64,000 nt of DNA from the NCBI RefSeq assembly GCF_019192965.1, contig NZ_JAHTKU010000022.1:1-64000 (forward strand). The letters run 5' to 3'. Both the position numbers and the translations under genes were made by a program. The notes beneath the pieces are model-generated. The model saw only the letters and a program-made list of their open reading frames with translations, was not told where the DNA came from and did no database searches. Each line of letters begins with the position of its first letter. Position 1 is the stretch's first letter. Shown here piece after piece: positions 18,450 to 26,592 of this stretch. The stretch is from Nocardioides daeguensis. Lineage in GTDB: Bacteria; Actinomycetota; Actinomycetes; Propionibacteriales; Nocardioidaceae.

Positions 18450-18455
18450 TAACGT
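18450..18455 (+). promoter_or_regulatory. -10 box for the candidate RNA upstream of hpf
   Basis: TAACGT, with a predicted transcription start about six or seven bases downstream at 18461-18463. That is exactly where the 5' arm of a 15-bp closing helix begins. The -35 region is not convincing. Confidence 0.5.
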
Positions 18456-18461
18456 CTGGTC

Positions 18462-18780
18462 ATGGAGTCCGCCCGGGTCCGTGGTTGCGTCGCTCAGACA
18501 GGGTGCGAGCCTCGTCCGGAGCGCCAAGCCGATGCCAGTCGCAGGCGAAACGGTCCACGTAAGTCACGTACGGACGGCAGTCCTCGGGGAACCTTTCGGG
18601 GGTCCACGGGGGCGGAGCCCCCGTGCGTGGTGATCACGGTGCGGCTTAGTCGTCAGTCCTGCCTCGGACCGGACGTCAGACACGTCCGCCTCCGGGAGAG
18701 GGCCGGTAGTGGCAACAAGCTGCGGAAGCCCCAGCAGGCGGGTGTGGGGACGAAGACCAGGTCGGCCGGGCGGACTCCAT
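18462..18780 (+). ncRNA. Candidate structured RNA between comF and hpf
   Basis: The first and last 15 bases (18462-18476 and 18766-18780) are perfectly complementary. Inside them TGGT (18482-18485) can pair with ACCA (18756-18759), and CGTC (18488-18491) with GACG (18749-18752), extending a rod. An internal 9-bp hairpin (18605-18613 with 18617-18625) has a 3-base loop. The overall plan, about 320 bases with paired ends, resembles 6S RNA or mycobacterial Ms1, which bind RNA polymerase; no sequence match to either is claimed. It could equally be a folded part of a long hpf leader. The reading frame through it has poor third-position GC, arguing against a protein. Confidence 0.5.
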
Positions 18781-18904
18781 CTGCGCCGCTCCACCGCGCG
18801 TCGCCGGCGTCCCGGCGCCCCCCGGTCGGTCCCACCGACCCCTCTCACTTCCTGCCGGGGCGGCAGGAACACCCATCACGCCTAAATCCCCTTGGAGGTA
18901 ACTG
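18781..18904 (+). other. Rest of the hpf leader with three hairpins
   Basis: Three perfect hairpins follow the candidate RNA: 18802-18807 with 18812-18817, 18824-18830 with 18834-18840, and 18851-18856 with 18862-18867. None is followed by a T run. They may mark the 3' end of the RNA or fold the leader of hpf. The strong Shine-Dalgarno sequence GGAGGT of hpf lies at 18894-18899. Confidence 0.5.
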
Positions 18905-19531
18905 ATGGACGTTGTGGTCACCGGACGGCACTGCGAGATCTCGGACCGGTTCCGAGAGCATGCCGCCGAGAAGCTCACCAAGCTGGAGAAGCACGATCAC
19001 CGGATCATCCGGGTCCACGTGGAGGTGGACTGCGAAGCCAACCCGCGCCAGCACGACCATGCCGTCCACGTCGAGCTCACGGCCTACTCCAAGGGGCCCG
19101 TGATCCGGGCTGAGGCCTCCGCCGACGACAAGATGGGTGCGCTCGACCTCGCGCTCGACAAGATGGCCGCGCAGATGCGCAAGGCCGCCGACCGGCGCCG
19201 GGTGCACCGCGGCCGTCGTACGCCGGTCTCGGTGGGCAAGGCGCTCTCCGACGTCGCGGGCACGCAGGCCGAGGAGGTCGCCGACGACGTCGCGATCGAG
19301 CGGCAGGTCGGCCCGATCACGGTGACCGGCGACGGGCCGCTCGTGGTGCGTGAGAAGACCCACCCGGCGAGCCCGATGACGCTCGACCAGGCGCTCTACG
19401 AGATGGAGCTGGTGGGTCATGACTTCTACCTGTACGTCGACAAGGAGAGCGAGCGTCCGGCGGTCGTCTACCGTCGCCGCGGGTACGACTACGGGGTCAT
19501 CTCGCTCGACGTCGGGAGCGTCCAGGGCTGA
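18905..19531 (+). CDS. hpf: Ribosome hibernation promoting factor, long form
   Basis: A 208-residue long-form HPF. The N-terminal domain (residues 1-100) is the HPF/RaiA ribosome-binding fold (VTGRHCEISDRFREHAAEKLTKLEKHD). A linker follows, then the C-terminal domain (about 150-205, ending YRRRGYDYGVISL) that dimerises ribosomes into 100S particles. It protects idle ribosomes in stationary phase or stress. In many actinobacteria secA follows it, but here a response regulator gene does. A 490-base leader with strong structure precedes it, suggesting regulation at the RNA level. Confidence 0.96.
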   Translation: MDVVVTGRHCEISDRFREHAAEKLTKLEKHDHRIIRVHVEVDCEANPRQHDHAVHVELTAYSKGPVIRAEASADDKMGALDLALDKMAAQMRKAADRRRVHRGRRTPVSVGKALSDVAGTQAEEVADDVAIERQVGPITVTGDGPLVVREKTHPASPMTLDQALYEMELVGHDFYLYVDKESERPAVVYRRRGYDYGVISLDVGSVQG

Positions 19532-19606
19532 CCCTTTGACCGTCGTGCGACCGTCGAAACCGGTCTGGACCGGCACCTTCTCGGGAGGTCGTGTCATGAT
19601 GCCGCC

Positions 19607-20311
19607 GTGGCGGATGGAAATTCGCCGGCATCCGCAGCACCGGGAAAGCCCGTGAGCGAGCCGGTACGTGTGGTGGTGGTCGACGACCAGGAGCTGTTCC
19701 GGCGTGGGCTGACGATGCTGCTCGGCATCGAGGACGGCATCGAGGTCGTCGGCGAGGCCAGCAACGGCATCGACGGCGTGGGTCTCGTGGTCAGCAGCGT
19801 GCCCGACGTGGTCCTGCTCGACGTACGGATGCCGAAGCAGTCGGGCATCGAGGCGTGCGTCGCGATCAAGGAGGCGGTCCCGATGACGAAGATCATCATG
19901 CTGACCGTCTCCGACGACGAGGCCGACCTGTACGAAGCGGTCAAGAGCGGTGCCTCGGGCTACCTCCTCAAGGACTCCTCCATCGAGGAGGTAGCCCAGG
20001 GCATCCGCGTGGTCGCCGACGGCCAGTCGCTGATCAGCCCCTCGATGGCCGCCAAGCTGATCGACGAGTTCAAGACGATGTCGAAGCCGGACCGCACGCC
20101 CGGCCCGGCGCTCAAGCTCACCGACCGTGAGCTCGAGGTGCTCCGGTTCGTGGCGCGCGGTCTCAGCAACCGCGACGTCGCCGCGCAGCTCGCGATCAGC
20201 GAGAACACCGTCAAGAACCACGTCCGCAACATCCTCGAGAAGCTCCAGCTGCACTCGCGGATGGAGGCGGTCATGTACGCCGTGCGGGCCAAGCTGGTCG
20301 AGCTGGAGTGA
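19607..20311 (+). CDS. Orphan NarL/LuxR-type response regulator
   Basis: A 234-residue regulator. The receiver domain covers about residues 20-135, with the acidic pair VVDDQ and the phosphorylation site Asp72 in VLLDVRMPKQSG. A LuxR-type helix-turn-helix is at about 165-230 (LTDRELEVLRFVARGLSNRDVAAQL). No kinase gene is adjacent, so its partner must be elsewhere. GTG at 19607 is used; the GTG at 19652, giving a protein that begins VSEPVRVVVVDDQ, is an alternative that fits the domain boundary. The target genes are unknown. Confidence 0.9.
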   Translation: MADGNSPASAAPGKPVSEPVRVVVVDDQELFRRGLTMLLGIEDGIEVVGEASNGIDGVGLVVSSVPDVVLLDVRMPKQSGIEACVAIKEAVPMTKIIMLTVSDDEADLYEAVKSGASGYLLKDSSIEEVAQGIRVVADGQSLISPSMAAKLIDEFKTMSKPDRTPGPALKLTDRELEVLRFVARGLSNRDVAAQLAISENTVKNHVRNILEKLQLHSRMEAVMYAVRAKLVELE

Positions 20312-20531
20312 GACCGCCCGCGGGTGAGCTTGCGAACCCGCGGTCAGCGGTCGAAGGTCGAGGAGCGTCGGCGAGCTCGCGCCGCGAAGCAAGCGAGGTC
20401 GCCGACGCGTCACGAGGCCAGGTGAGGTGCTGCTGGGACTCGCAGGGCGCGGTTGGGGAGAGCGCGGCGGGTGGTCTCGCGACGGTCGCTGCGCGACCTC
20501 CTCGACTTCCGGGGGTGTCGGCGCCGCGTCC
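20312..20531. other. Repeat-rich intergenic region
   Basis: Immediately after the response regulator is an 8-bp hairpin (20318-20325 with 20336-20343) that may be its terminator. A dispersed repeat follows (see 20358-20416), and then a second palindrome-like stretch around 20470-20515 of the GGTCTCGCGACGG-CTGCGCGACC type. No gene is visible. Confidence 0.5.
20358..20416 (+). repeat. Dispersed palindromic intergenic repeat, copy 1
   Basis: Begins TCGAGGAGCGTCGGC and ends GACGCGTCACGAG, with about 31 bases between. The same two blocks, in the same order and at nearly the same distance, occur on the minus strand at 41243-41297 after rodA, so this is one family of intergenic repeat present at least twice in the window. 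Confidence 0.6.
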
Positions 20532-20537
20532 TATGCT
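20532..20537 (+). promoter_or_regulatory. -10 box of a leaderless promoter
   Basis: TATGCT, six bases before the ATG at 20544. No Shine-Dalgarno sequence is present. Confidence 0.5.
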
Positions 20538-20543
20538 CGCGCC

Positions 20544-20654
20544 ATGACCAGGTTTCGACGCGCTGCCGTGACCTCGCGAGCTCGGTCGCCGCGCTTGCCC
20601 AGTCTCCCCGGACCCACGCCGAGGCATCGTGCCTCGGCCTCGGCTGTCCGGTGA
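20544..20654 (+). CDS. 36-residue leader ORF coupled to the YcaQ-like gene
   Basis: A short, Arg-, Pro- and Ser-rich ORF starting MTRFRRAAVTSR. It begins six bases after a TATGCT box, and its TGA overlaps the GTG start of the DNA glycosylase gene (GTGA). A strong hairpin lies in its last third. The arrangement fits a leader whose translation controls the downstream gene. The peptide resembles nothing I know, and its existence is inferred from signals rather than from conservation. Confidence 0.4.
   Translation: MTRFRRAAVTSRARSPRLPSLPGPTPRHRASASAVR
20618..20638 (+). promoter_or_regulatory. Hairpin inside the leader ORF
   Basis: A perfect 9-bp stem (20618-20626 with 20630-20638) with a TCG loop, ending 12 bases before the GTG of the glycosylase gene. 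A ribosome translating the leader would melt it; otherwise it could block initiation at the GTG or promote termination. Confidence 0.5.
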
Positions 20655-21853
20655 CGCAGTCGCTGTCGCTCGCCCAGGCCCGCCGGATCGCCCTGGCCGC
20701 GCAGGGCTTCCTCGACCCGGCCCACAGCGCCCCGACGCTGCGCACCTTCGACCGCACCCTGGCCCGCACCGGCGTGCTGCAGGTCGACAGCGTCAACGTG
20801 CTGCAGCGCGCCCACTTCATGCCGCTCTACTCCCGGATGGGCGGCTACGACGTCGGCCTCCTCCAGCGCGCGGCGAGCGGGCGCAACCGGCGGGTCGTGG
20901 AGTACTGGGCGCACGTGCAGGCATTCATGCCCGTCGAGCTGTGGCCGGCGATGCGGCACCGGATGGACGACTACCGCGCCCGGCGCGGCAAGTGGTTCAC
21001 CGTCGAGGAGGGCGACAGGCTCGAGTCGGCGCTGCTCGCCGAGATCGCCGACCGGGGCGCCAGCACGGCGCGCGAGCTCGACGACGGGCTGCCGCGCACG
21101 AAGGACCACTGGGGCTGGAACTGGTCGCGCACCCGCCGGATGCTCGACTACCTCTACATGACCGGCGAGCTGGCCATCGCGGGTCGCAACAGCCAGTTCG
21201 AGATCTGCTACGACCTGCCCGAGCGGGTGCTGCCGGCCCGGGTCCTGGACGCCCCCGCGATGACCGCCCGCGACGCCCACGTCGAGCTCGTCCGACGAGC
21301 GGCCCGCTCCCACGGGGTCGCGTCGGCCGCCTGCCTGGCCGACTACTACCGGATCCGGGTCGGGGAGGCCCGGGTCGCCATCGAGGAGCTCGTGGCCGCC
21401 GGGGAGCTGGAGCCGGTCGAGGTGCAGGGGTGGAAGCGCCCGGCGTACCTCCACCGGGAGGCGCGGCTCCCGCGCCGGGTCGGGGCGCGGGCGCTGCTGA
21501 GCCCGTTCGACCCGGTGGTGTGGGAGCGCGACCGGGCCGAGGCGCTGTTCGACTTCTTCTACCGGATCGAGATCTACGTGCCGGCCGAGCAGCGGGTGCA
21601 CGGCTACTACGTGCTGCCGTTCCTGCTCGGCGAGCGGATCGTGGGCCGCGTCGACCTCAAGGCCGACCGGGCCACCGGGCGGCTGCTCGTGCAGTCGGCG
21701 TGGTCCGAGCCGCACGCCCCGGCCGAGACCGCGGGCGAGCTGGCTGCCGAGCTCGAGCGGCTGGCGCGGTGGCTCGGCCTGGCCGAGGTCGTGGTCGCCC
21801 CGAAGGGCGACCTCGCCCCGGCGCTCGCGGTGGAGATCTTGCGCGCCGCCTGA
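20651..21853 (+). CDS. YcaQ/AlkX-type DNA glycosylase (winged-helix, HTH_42 family)
   Basis: A 400-residue protein of the YcaQ/AlkZ superfamily, which unhooks DNA interstrand crosslinks and removes bulky alkylated bases. The catalytic motif is LQVDSVNV, with Gln44 and Asp46 (QxD, the YcaQ/AlkX form and not the QxQ of AlkZ). HWGWNWSRTR, LLSPFDPVVWERDRAE and HGYYVLPFLLGERIVGRVDLKADR are the other conserved blocks. The three tandem winged-helix domains fit the length. The GTG start overlaps the stop of a 36-codon leader and has no Shine-Dalgarno sequence. A terminator follows. Confidence 0.88.
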   Translation: MTQSLSLAQARRIALAAQGFLDPAHSAPTLRTFDRTLARTGVLQVDSVNVLQRAHFMPLYSRMGGYDVGLLQRAASGRNRRVVEYWAHVQAFMPVELWPAMRHRMDDYRARRGKWFTVEEGDRLESALLAEIADRGASTARELDDGLPRTKDHWGWNWSRTRRMLDYLYMTGELAIAGRNSQFEICYDLPERVLPARVLDAPAMTARDAHVELVRRAARSHGVASAACLADYYRIRVGEARVAIEELVAAGELEPVEVQGWKRPAYLHREARLPRRVGARALLSPFDPVVWERDRAEALFDFFYRIEIYVPAEQRVHGYYVLPFLLGERIVGRVDLKADRATGRLLVQSAWSEPHAPAETAGELAAELERLARWLGLAEVVVAPKGDLAPALAVEILRAA

Positions 21854-21860
21854 GGAGACG

Positions 21861-21912
21861 TCGCACCTGACGAACGGGCTGCAGATCTTCACAGCCCGAT
21901 CGTCAGGTACGA
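21861..21912. terminator. Bidirectional terminator
   Basis: A long two-part stem: ACCTGACGA (21865-21873) pairs with TCGTCAGGT (21900-21908), and GGGCT (21876-21880) with AGCCC (21892-21896). The flanking TCG and CGA bases extend it. It separates the glycosylase gene from the convergent aldehyde dehydrogenase gene. Confidence 0.8.
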
Positions 21913-21927
21913 CGCGAGAAGGTGACC

Positions 21928-23538
21928 TCAGCGCACCCGCAGCCTCCGGAGCAGCCTCAGCTGGGCGTTGCCCAGCCCCACGAACCTCTCCAGCGCCATC
22001 CCCGCGGGTGGGCCGAGGGGGACCAGGCGCTGGGTGGCGACGGTCTGCGACTCGGTGTACTTCCGCATCCCCTCGGCGCCGTGGCGGCGGCCGAGGCCGC
22101 TGTCGCCCATGCCGCCCATCCCTGCCTCGATCGAGCCGGCGGCCGCGGCCGCGCCGTCGTTGACGTTGACCGAGCCGGCGCGGATCCGGCCGGCGAGCGC
22201 CTCGGCGTGGGCGGTGTTGCGCGACCAGATGCTCGCCGAGAGGCCGTAGCGGCCCTCGTTGGCCTTCTGGATCGCGTCGAGGTCCGTCGCCACCCGGTAC
22301 AGCGAGATCACCGGTCCGAAGGTCTCCTCGAGGCACACCGGCATGTCCGGGGTGACGCCCTCGAGGACGGTCGGCTCGTGCACGAGCGGGCCCAGGTCGG
22401 GCCGGGCCCGGCCGCCGGTCAGCACGGTCGCGCCCGCCGCGACGGCCGACGCGACATGCGAGGTGACCGCCTCGAGCTGGGCCGGGGACGCCAGTGAGCC
22501 GACGTCGGCGCCGTAGTCGAAGGTCTGCCCCAGCGTGAGCGCCTCGGTCGCGGCGACGAGCGCGGCGCGGAACTCGTCGTACACGTCCTCGTGGACGATC
22601 ACCCGCTCGATGTGGATGCACATCTGGCCGGTGTTCGCGAACGCCGCCGCCACGCAGCCGGCCGCCGCCTTCTCGACGTCGGCGTCGGCCAGCACGACCA
22701 GCGGGTTCTTGCCGCCCAGCTCCAGCGAGGCCGCGATCAGCATCTCGCCGGCGCGGCGGCCGACGTGCCGGCCGGTCGCCGTCGAGCCGGTGAAGCAGAT
22801 GTGGTCGACGCCGGCGCCCGGCGCGTCGGGGGAGCCGATCAGCGCGTCGCCGACGACCGAGCCGGGTCCGACCACGACGTGCCAGATGTCGCGGGGCAGC
22901 CCGGCCTCGGCGAGCAGGGCCCGGGTCCACAGCAGGGTCAGTGGCGTCTGCGAGTCGGCCTTGCTGACCACGCCGTTGCCGGCGAGCAGGGCGGGCAGCA
23001 CGTCGCCGACAGCGAGGTAGAGCGGGTAGTTCCAGGGCGAGATCATGCCGATCACGCCCTTCGGCACCCGGACCTCGCGGACCTTGGTGAGGCCCGGGAT
23101 CGCGCCGCGCACCTGGTGGTCGACGAGGTAGCGGTGGCCGTGCCGGGCGTAGTGGCGGGCGATGGTGGCGACCTGCAGGATCTCCTGCCAGGCACTGAAC
23201 CGGGCCTTGCCCATCTCCCACTGGATCAGGTCGATCACCTCGTCCTGCCGCTCGACCAGCAGGTCGTGGAAGCGCAGCACGATCCCCGCGCGGGTGCGCC
23301 ACGGCAGCAGCGCCCAACGGGTCTGGGCACGGCGGGCACTGGCGATCGCGTCGACCACGTCGCCAGCGCTGGACACGGGTACGGCGGCCGTCGGCCGGCC
23401 GTCGTACGGCGCGACCGCGGTGCTCGTCGCACTCGCCGCCGGGTCGCGGAACACCCAGCGGTTCCACTCGGCGATCCGCTCGTCGGTGACCCAACCCGGA
23501 CGGGTGGCGATGGCGGTGGCGGCAGCAACGGCGGTCAC
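21928..23538 (-). CDS. Aldehyde dehydrogenase, succinate-semialdehyde type (GabD2-like)
   Basis: A 536-residue NAD(P)+-dependent aldehyde dehydrogenase. Catalytic Cys307 (NTGQMCIHIERV), Glu273 (LELGGKNP), Asn170 (SPWNYP) and Lys193 are all present. KADSQTP, GPGSVVG and KYTESQTVATQR closely resemble mycobacterial GabD2, which oxidises succinate semialdehyde to succinate. In this setting, at the end of a lipid-uptake operon, a long-chain or sterol-derived aldehyde is an alternative substrate. Its GTG overlaps the fadD stop (GTGA), so it is translated with fadD. Confidence 0.88.
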   Translation of the reverse strand: MTAVAAATAIATRPGWVTDERIAEWNRWVFRDPAASATSTAVAPYDGRPTAAVPVSSAGDVVDAIASARRAQTRWALLPWRTRAGIVLRFHDLLVERQDEVIDLIQWEMGKARFSAWQEILQVATIARHYARHGHRYLVDHQVRGAIPGLTKVREVRVPKGVIGMISPWNYPLYLAVGDVLPALLAGNGVVSKADSQTPLTLLWTRALLAEAGLPRDIWHVVVGPGSVVGDALIGSPDAPGAGVDHICFTGSTATGRHVGRRAGEMLIAASLELGGKNPLVVLADADVEKAAAGCVAAAFANTGQMCIHIERVIVHEDVYDEFRAALVAATEALTLGQTFDYGADVGSLASPAQLEAVTSHVASAVAAGATVLTGGRARPDLGPLVHEPTVLEGVTPDMPVCLEETFGPVISLYRVATDLDAIQKANEGRYGLSASIWSRNTAHAEALAGRIRAGSVNVNDGAAAAAGSIEAGMGGMGDSGLGRRHGAEGMRKYTESQTVATQRLVPLGPPAGMALERFVGLGNAQLRLLRRLRVR

Positions 23539-25406
23539 GAGTAGAGCCTCTCCAGGACGTCGGCGTACTTGGCGTGGACGACGCGGCGCTTGAGCTTGAG
23601 CGTCGGGGTGAGCTCCTCGGACTCGGCGGTCCACTCGACCGGGAGCAGCTCCCAGGCCTTGACCTGCTCGGGGCGCGAGAGGCGCTCGTTGGCGGCGTCG
23701 ACCGCCTGCTGCGCGATCGCGAGCATCGCCGGGTGCTGGGCCAGCTCGGCGAGCGAGGTGCCGGCGGGGATGCCGACCTGGGCGGCCACCAGCGGCGCGA
23801 TCTCGGCGTCGAGGGTGAGCACCGCGACGACGTACGGCCTGCCCTCGCCGAAGACCAGGGCGTGTCCGACGATCGGGCTCTCCTTGAGGTAGTTCTCGAT
23901 GTTGGAGGGCGCGATGTTCTTGCCGGAGGAGGTGATGATCATCTCCTTCTTGCGGTCGACGACCTTGAGGAAGCCGTCCTCGTCGATCTCGCCGATGTCG
24001 CCGGTGTGGACCCAGCCGTCGGCGTCGATGAGCGCGGCGGTGGCGTCGTCCTGCTTGTAGTAGCCCTTCGAGGCGACCGGCCCACGCGCGAGGATCTCGT
24101 TGTCCTCACCGAGCTTGATCTCGATGCCGGGCAGCGACTTGCCGACGGTGCCGAGCCGGAACTGGTCCGGACCGCACGCCGTGACGGCCGCGCACGTCTC
24201 AGTCATGCCGTAGACGTCGTAGATGCGCATGCCGAGGCCGGCGAAGAAGCGGGCGACCTCCAGCGGCATGGGTGCCGCCGCCGACGCCGCCCACTCGCAG
24301 CGGTCGAGGCCGAGGAGCGCACGCAGGAACGCGAGCAGCCCGGCGTCGGCGGCCCGGAAGCGGGCCTCGAGCTCCGGCGGGACGCTGCGACCCGTCTGCT
24401 GGGCCTCGACGTACTCCAGGCCCACCGCGAGCGCGGCCTCGACCTGGGCCTTCTTCTCCGGGTCGGTCTCGGCTGCCAGCTTGGCGGAGATGCCGGTCTT
24501 GATCTTCTCCCAGACCCGCGGGACGCCGAAGAAGCGGGTGGGGTGCACCTCGCCCAGCGCGCCGAGCAGCAGCGCGGGGTCGGCGACGAGATGGATGTGG
24601 GCACCCATCACCTGCGGGATGTACATGCCCAGGGTGCGCTCGGCGATGTGCGCGAAGGGGAGGTAGGAGATGAACTCGTTGTGCTGCGTCGGCGCTGCCA
24701 CGCGCAGCGAGCACAGGCACTCGTAGAGCACCGCGTGGTGGGTGAGGACGACGCCCTTCGGGTTCCCGGTGGTGCCGGACGTGTAGAGGATCGTCAGCGG
24801 GTCGTCGGGGGAGATGGCGGCCGTGCGCTCGGTGAGCTGCGCGGCGTGGTCCGCGCGCCAGGCGGAACCGGCGGCGAGGAAGGCGTCCCAGGCGACGAAG
24901 CGGTCGTCGCCGTCGGGCGCGGCGACGTCGATGACCACGACCCGGCGGATCGAGGTGGACTCGGCCAGCGCCCGCTCCCAGCGCGCGAGGTGGTCGGCGC
25001 TCTCCAGGACGACGACACTCGGCTCGGCGTGACCGGCGACGTACGCGATCTGGTCGGGCGAGAGGGTGTTGTAGACCGACATCGAGATCCCGGCCGCGTG
25101 GACGACGCCGAGATCGGCGACGACGTGCTCGATCCGGTTGCTCGCCATCAGCGCCACCCGGTCGCCCGCCTCCACACCGGCCGCCAACAGCGCGCCGGCG
25201 ACGTCGAGCGCCCGCTCACGCAGCTCGTTCCAGGTCAGCGTGCGCCAGCCGGGTGCGTAGCCGGCGGACAGGTCGATCCCGACCTTGTCGGAGTACGCCG
25301 CCCGGTCACCCTCCGCCTCGACGGTGCGGGCCAGGGCGACGGGCAGGGTGAGGCCGGCGATCTCCTGCTCGATCTCGGCGCGGATCGCCAGGGTGTCGGT
25401 GCTCAT
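23535..25406 (-). CDS. Long-chain fatty acyl-CoA ligase (FadD15-like)
   Basis: A 623-residue AMP-forming acyl-CoA ligase that activates a fatty acid with ATP and CoA. The P-loop-like motif ILYTSGTTGNPKG is near residue 210, YGMTET follows in the middle, GWVHTGDIGEID in the later part, and the C-terminal lysine motif DRKKEMIITSSGKNIAPSNIE completes it. It lies 43 bases after mceF in the same direction, with GAGAGGAAC before its ATG, so it most likely activates lipids imported by the mce system. The chain-length preference cannot be read from sequence. Confidence 0.92.
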   Translation of the reverse strand: MSTDTLAIRAEIEQEIAGLTLPVALARTVEAEGDRAAYSDKVGIDLSAGYAPGWRTLTWNELRERALDVAGALLAAGVEAGDRVALMASNRIEHVVADLGVVHAAGISMSVYNTLSPDQIAYVAGHAEPSVVVLESADHLARWERALAESTSIRRVVVIDVAAPDGDDRFVAWDAFLAAGSAWRADHAAQLTERTAAISPDDPLTILYTSGTTGNPKGVVLTHHAVLYECLCSLRVAAPTQHNEFISYLPFAHIAERTLGMYIPQVMGAHIHLVADPALLLGALGEVHPTRFFGVPRVWEKIKTGISAKLAAETDPEKKAQVEAALAVGLEYVEAQQTGRSVPPELEARFRAADAGLLAFLRALLGLDRCEWAASAAAPMPLEVARFFAGLGMRIYDVYGMTETCAAVTACGPDQFRLGTVGKSLPGIEIKLGEDNEILARGPVASKGYYKQDDATAALIDADGWVHTGDIGEIDEDGFLKVVDRKKEMIITSSGKNIAPSNIENYLKESPIVGHALVFGEGRPYVVAVLTLDAEIAPLVAAQVGIPAGTSLAELAQHPAMLAIAQQAVDAANERLSRPEQVKAWELLPVEWTAESEELTPTLKLKRRVVHAKYADVLERLYS

Positions 25407-25449
25407 CGGGTTCCTCTCGGTTGCGGGTGGGATGGGTGCTGCTGCGGGG

Positions 25450-26592
25450 CTACTGCTGGGGGACCTGGGCCGAACCGCGGCCCTGGGTTCCCTTCGGCGG
25501 GTCGGTGCACCGAACGTCGGTGCGGGGCTCGCGGCGGCTGATGTCCTGGACGTCGCGTTGGACGCTGCGGTCGTAGACGCAGTTCTTGAGGATCCGCGGG
25601 ACGAGCAGGACCCGGCCGCTGCCGTCGCGGGTGCTGCCCGCCATCACGTCGGCCTGGACCGGCGCCCAGTCGAGCCAGTGCTGGAGGCCGCGCAGGTGCC
25701 GCGCGGCCATCTCGGTGAGGGGAACCCCGTCGCGCAGCATCCGGCGCAGCGGGGGAGAGGCGGCCTGCCACCACCGCTCCAGCCGGGGCATCAGGTCGAT
25801 CGCCGTGGTGACGGTGCTGCGGACCGCGGGCGTGGCCTGGGCGAGGGACTGCGCGACGGCCTCGAGGTCGGCGGAGAGCCGGCGGATCTCGGGGGAGAGG
25901 TCGGCGACGGTGGTCAGCGGGGTCTGCGCCTGCCGCGCCAGCGTCGTCAGGTCGGGCTCGAGCCGACGCAGCATCGCGAACGCGCTCTCCAGCTCGACCG
26001 CCAGCGAGCGCAGGTCGACGTCCTGGTCGTTGTCGCCGAAGATCGCGGCGGTCTCGGTGGCGATGGTCCGCACGTCGGCGACGTCGAGGTGCGACATCAG
26101 GCGCTGGGCGTGGGCCAGCACGTCGGGGACGCCGAGCGGCACGCTCGTGGCCGACACCGGGACGTTCGCGCCGTCGGCCAGGAACGGGCCGTCGGCTGAG
26201 GACGGGCGGACGTCGAGGTACTGCTCGCCGACCGCGGACAGGTTGCGCACCTCCATCGCGCTGTCCCTCGGCACCTCGATGCCGGACTCGATCTCGATGC
26301 GCGCGACCACCCCGACCCCGGGCTTCGCGCTGAGCCGGACGTCGGTCACCTCGCCGATCCGCTGACCGCGGTAGGTCACGACCGATCCCTCGTGCAGCCC
26401 CGCGGCCTGGGGGAGCTCGACGGTGACGGAGTACGGGTGGTGGAACAGGGAGCCGCCGACGACGGTGTCGGCGACGTAGACGACGCCGGCCACGAGGATC
26501 ACCAGGATCAGCGACTGGGCGACCCGGATCCGGCGCCGCCACATCCGGGCGCTGGAGGCGACCTGCTCGGCCGGTGTGGGGCGGCGGCTCAC
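25450..26592 (-). CDS. mceF: MCE family protein, MceF position
   Basis: A 380-residue MCE protein. A membrane segment lies near residues 26-45, the MCE domain at about 55-135 (SVTVELPQAAGLHEGSVVTY), and a long helical region to about 310. The helical part would help form the tunnel across the periplasm. The C-terminal 60 residues are polar with paired cysteines (NCVYD, VRCTDPP). It is the last MCE gene of the operon, and its GTG overlaps the mceE stop. Confidence 0.9.
   Translation of the reverse strand: MSRRPTPAEQVASSARMWRRRIRVAQSLILVILVAGVVYVADTVVGGSLFHHPYSVTVELPQAAGLHEGSVVTYRGQRIGEVTDVRLSAKPGVGVVARIEIESGIEVPRDSAMEVRNLSAVGEQYLDVRPSSADGPFLADGANVPVSATSVPLGVPDVLAHAQRLMSHLDVADVRTIATETAAIFGDNDQDVDLRSLAVELESAFAMLRRLEPDLTTLARQAQTPLTTVADLSPEIRRLSADLEAVAQSLAQATPAVRSTVTTAIDLMPRLERWWQAASPPLRRMLRDGVPLTEMAARHLRGLQHWLDWAPVQADVMAGSTRDGSGRVLLVPRILKNCVYDRSVQRDVQDISRREPRTDVRCTDPPKGTQGRGSAQVPQQ

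Noticed and set aside
18412-18904. tmRNA or RNase P RNA as an explanation of the comF-hpf spacer
   Set aside because: No tRNA-like end or tag region for tmRNA, and none of the conserved RNase P core sequences.
18462-18905. 147-codon ORF covering the candidate RNA, preceded by TAACGT and ending in TGATG at hpf
   Set aside because: Its signals look like a leaderless, coupled gene, but third codon positions are often A or T and the product is an Arg/Pro/Ser mixture unlike any family. The paired ends favour RNA. I kept the region as a candidate ncRNA.
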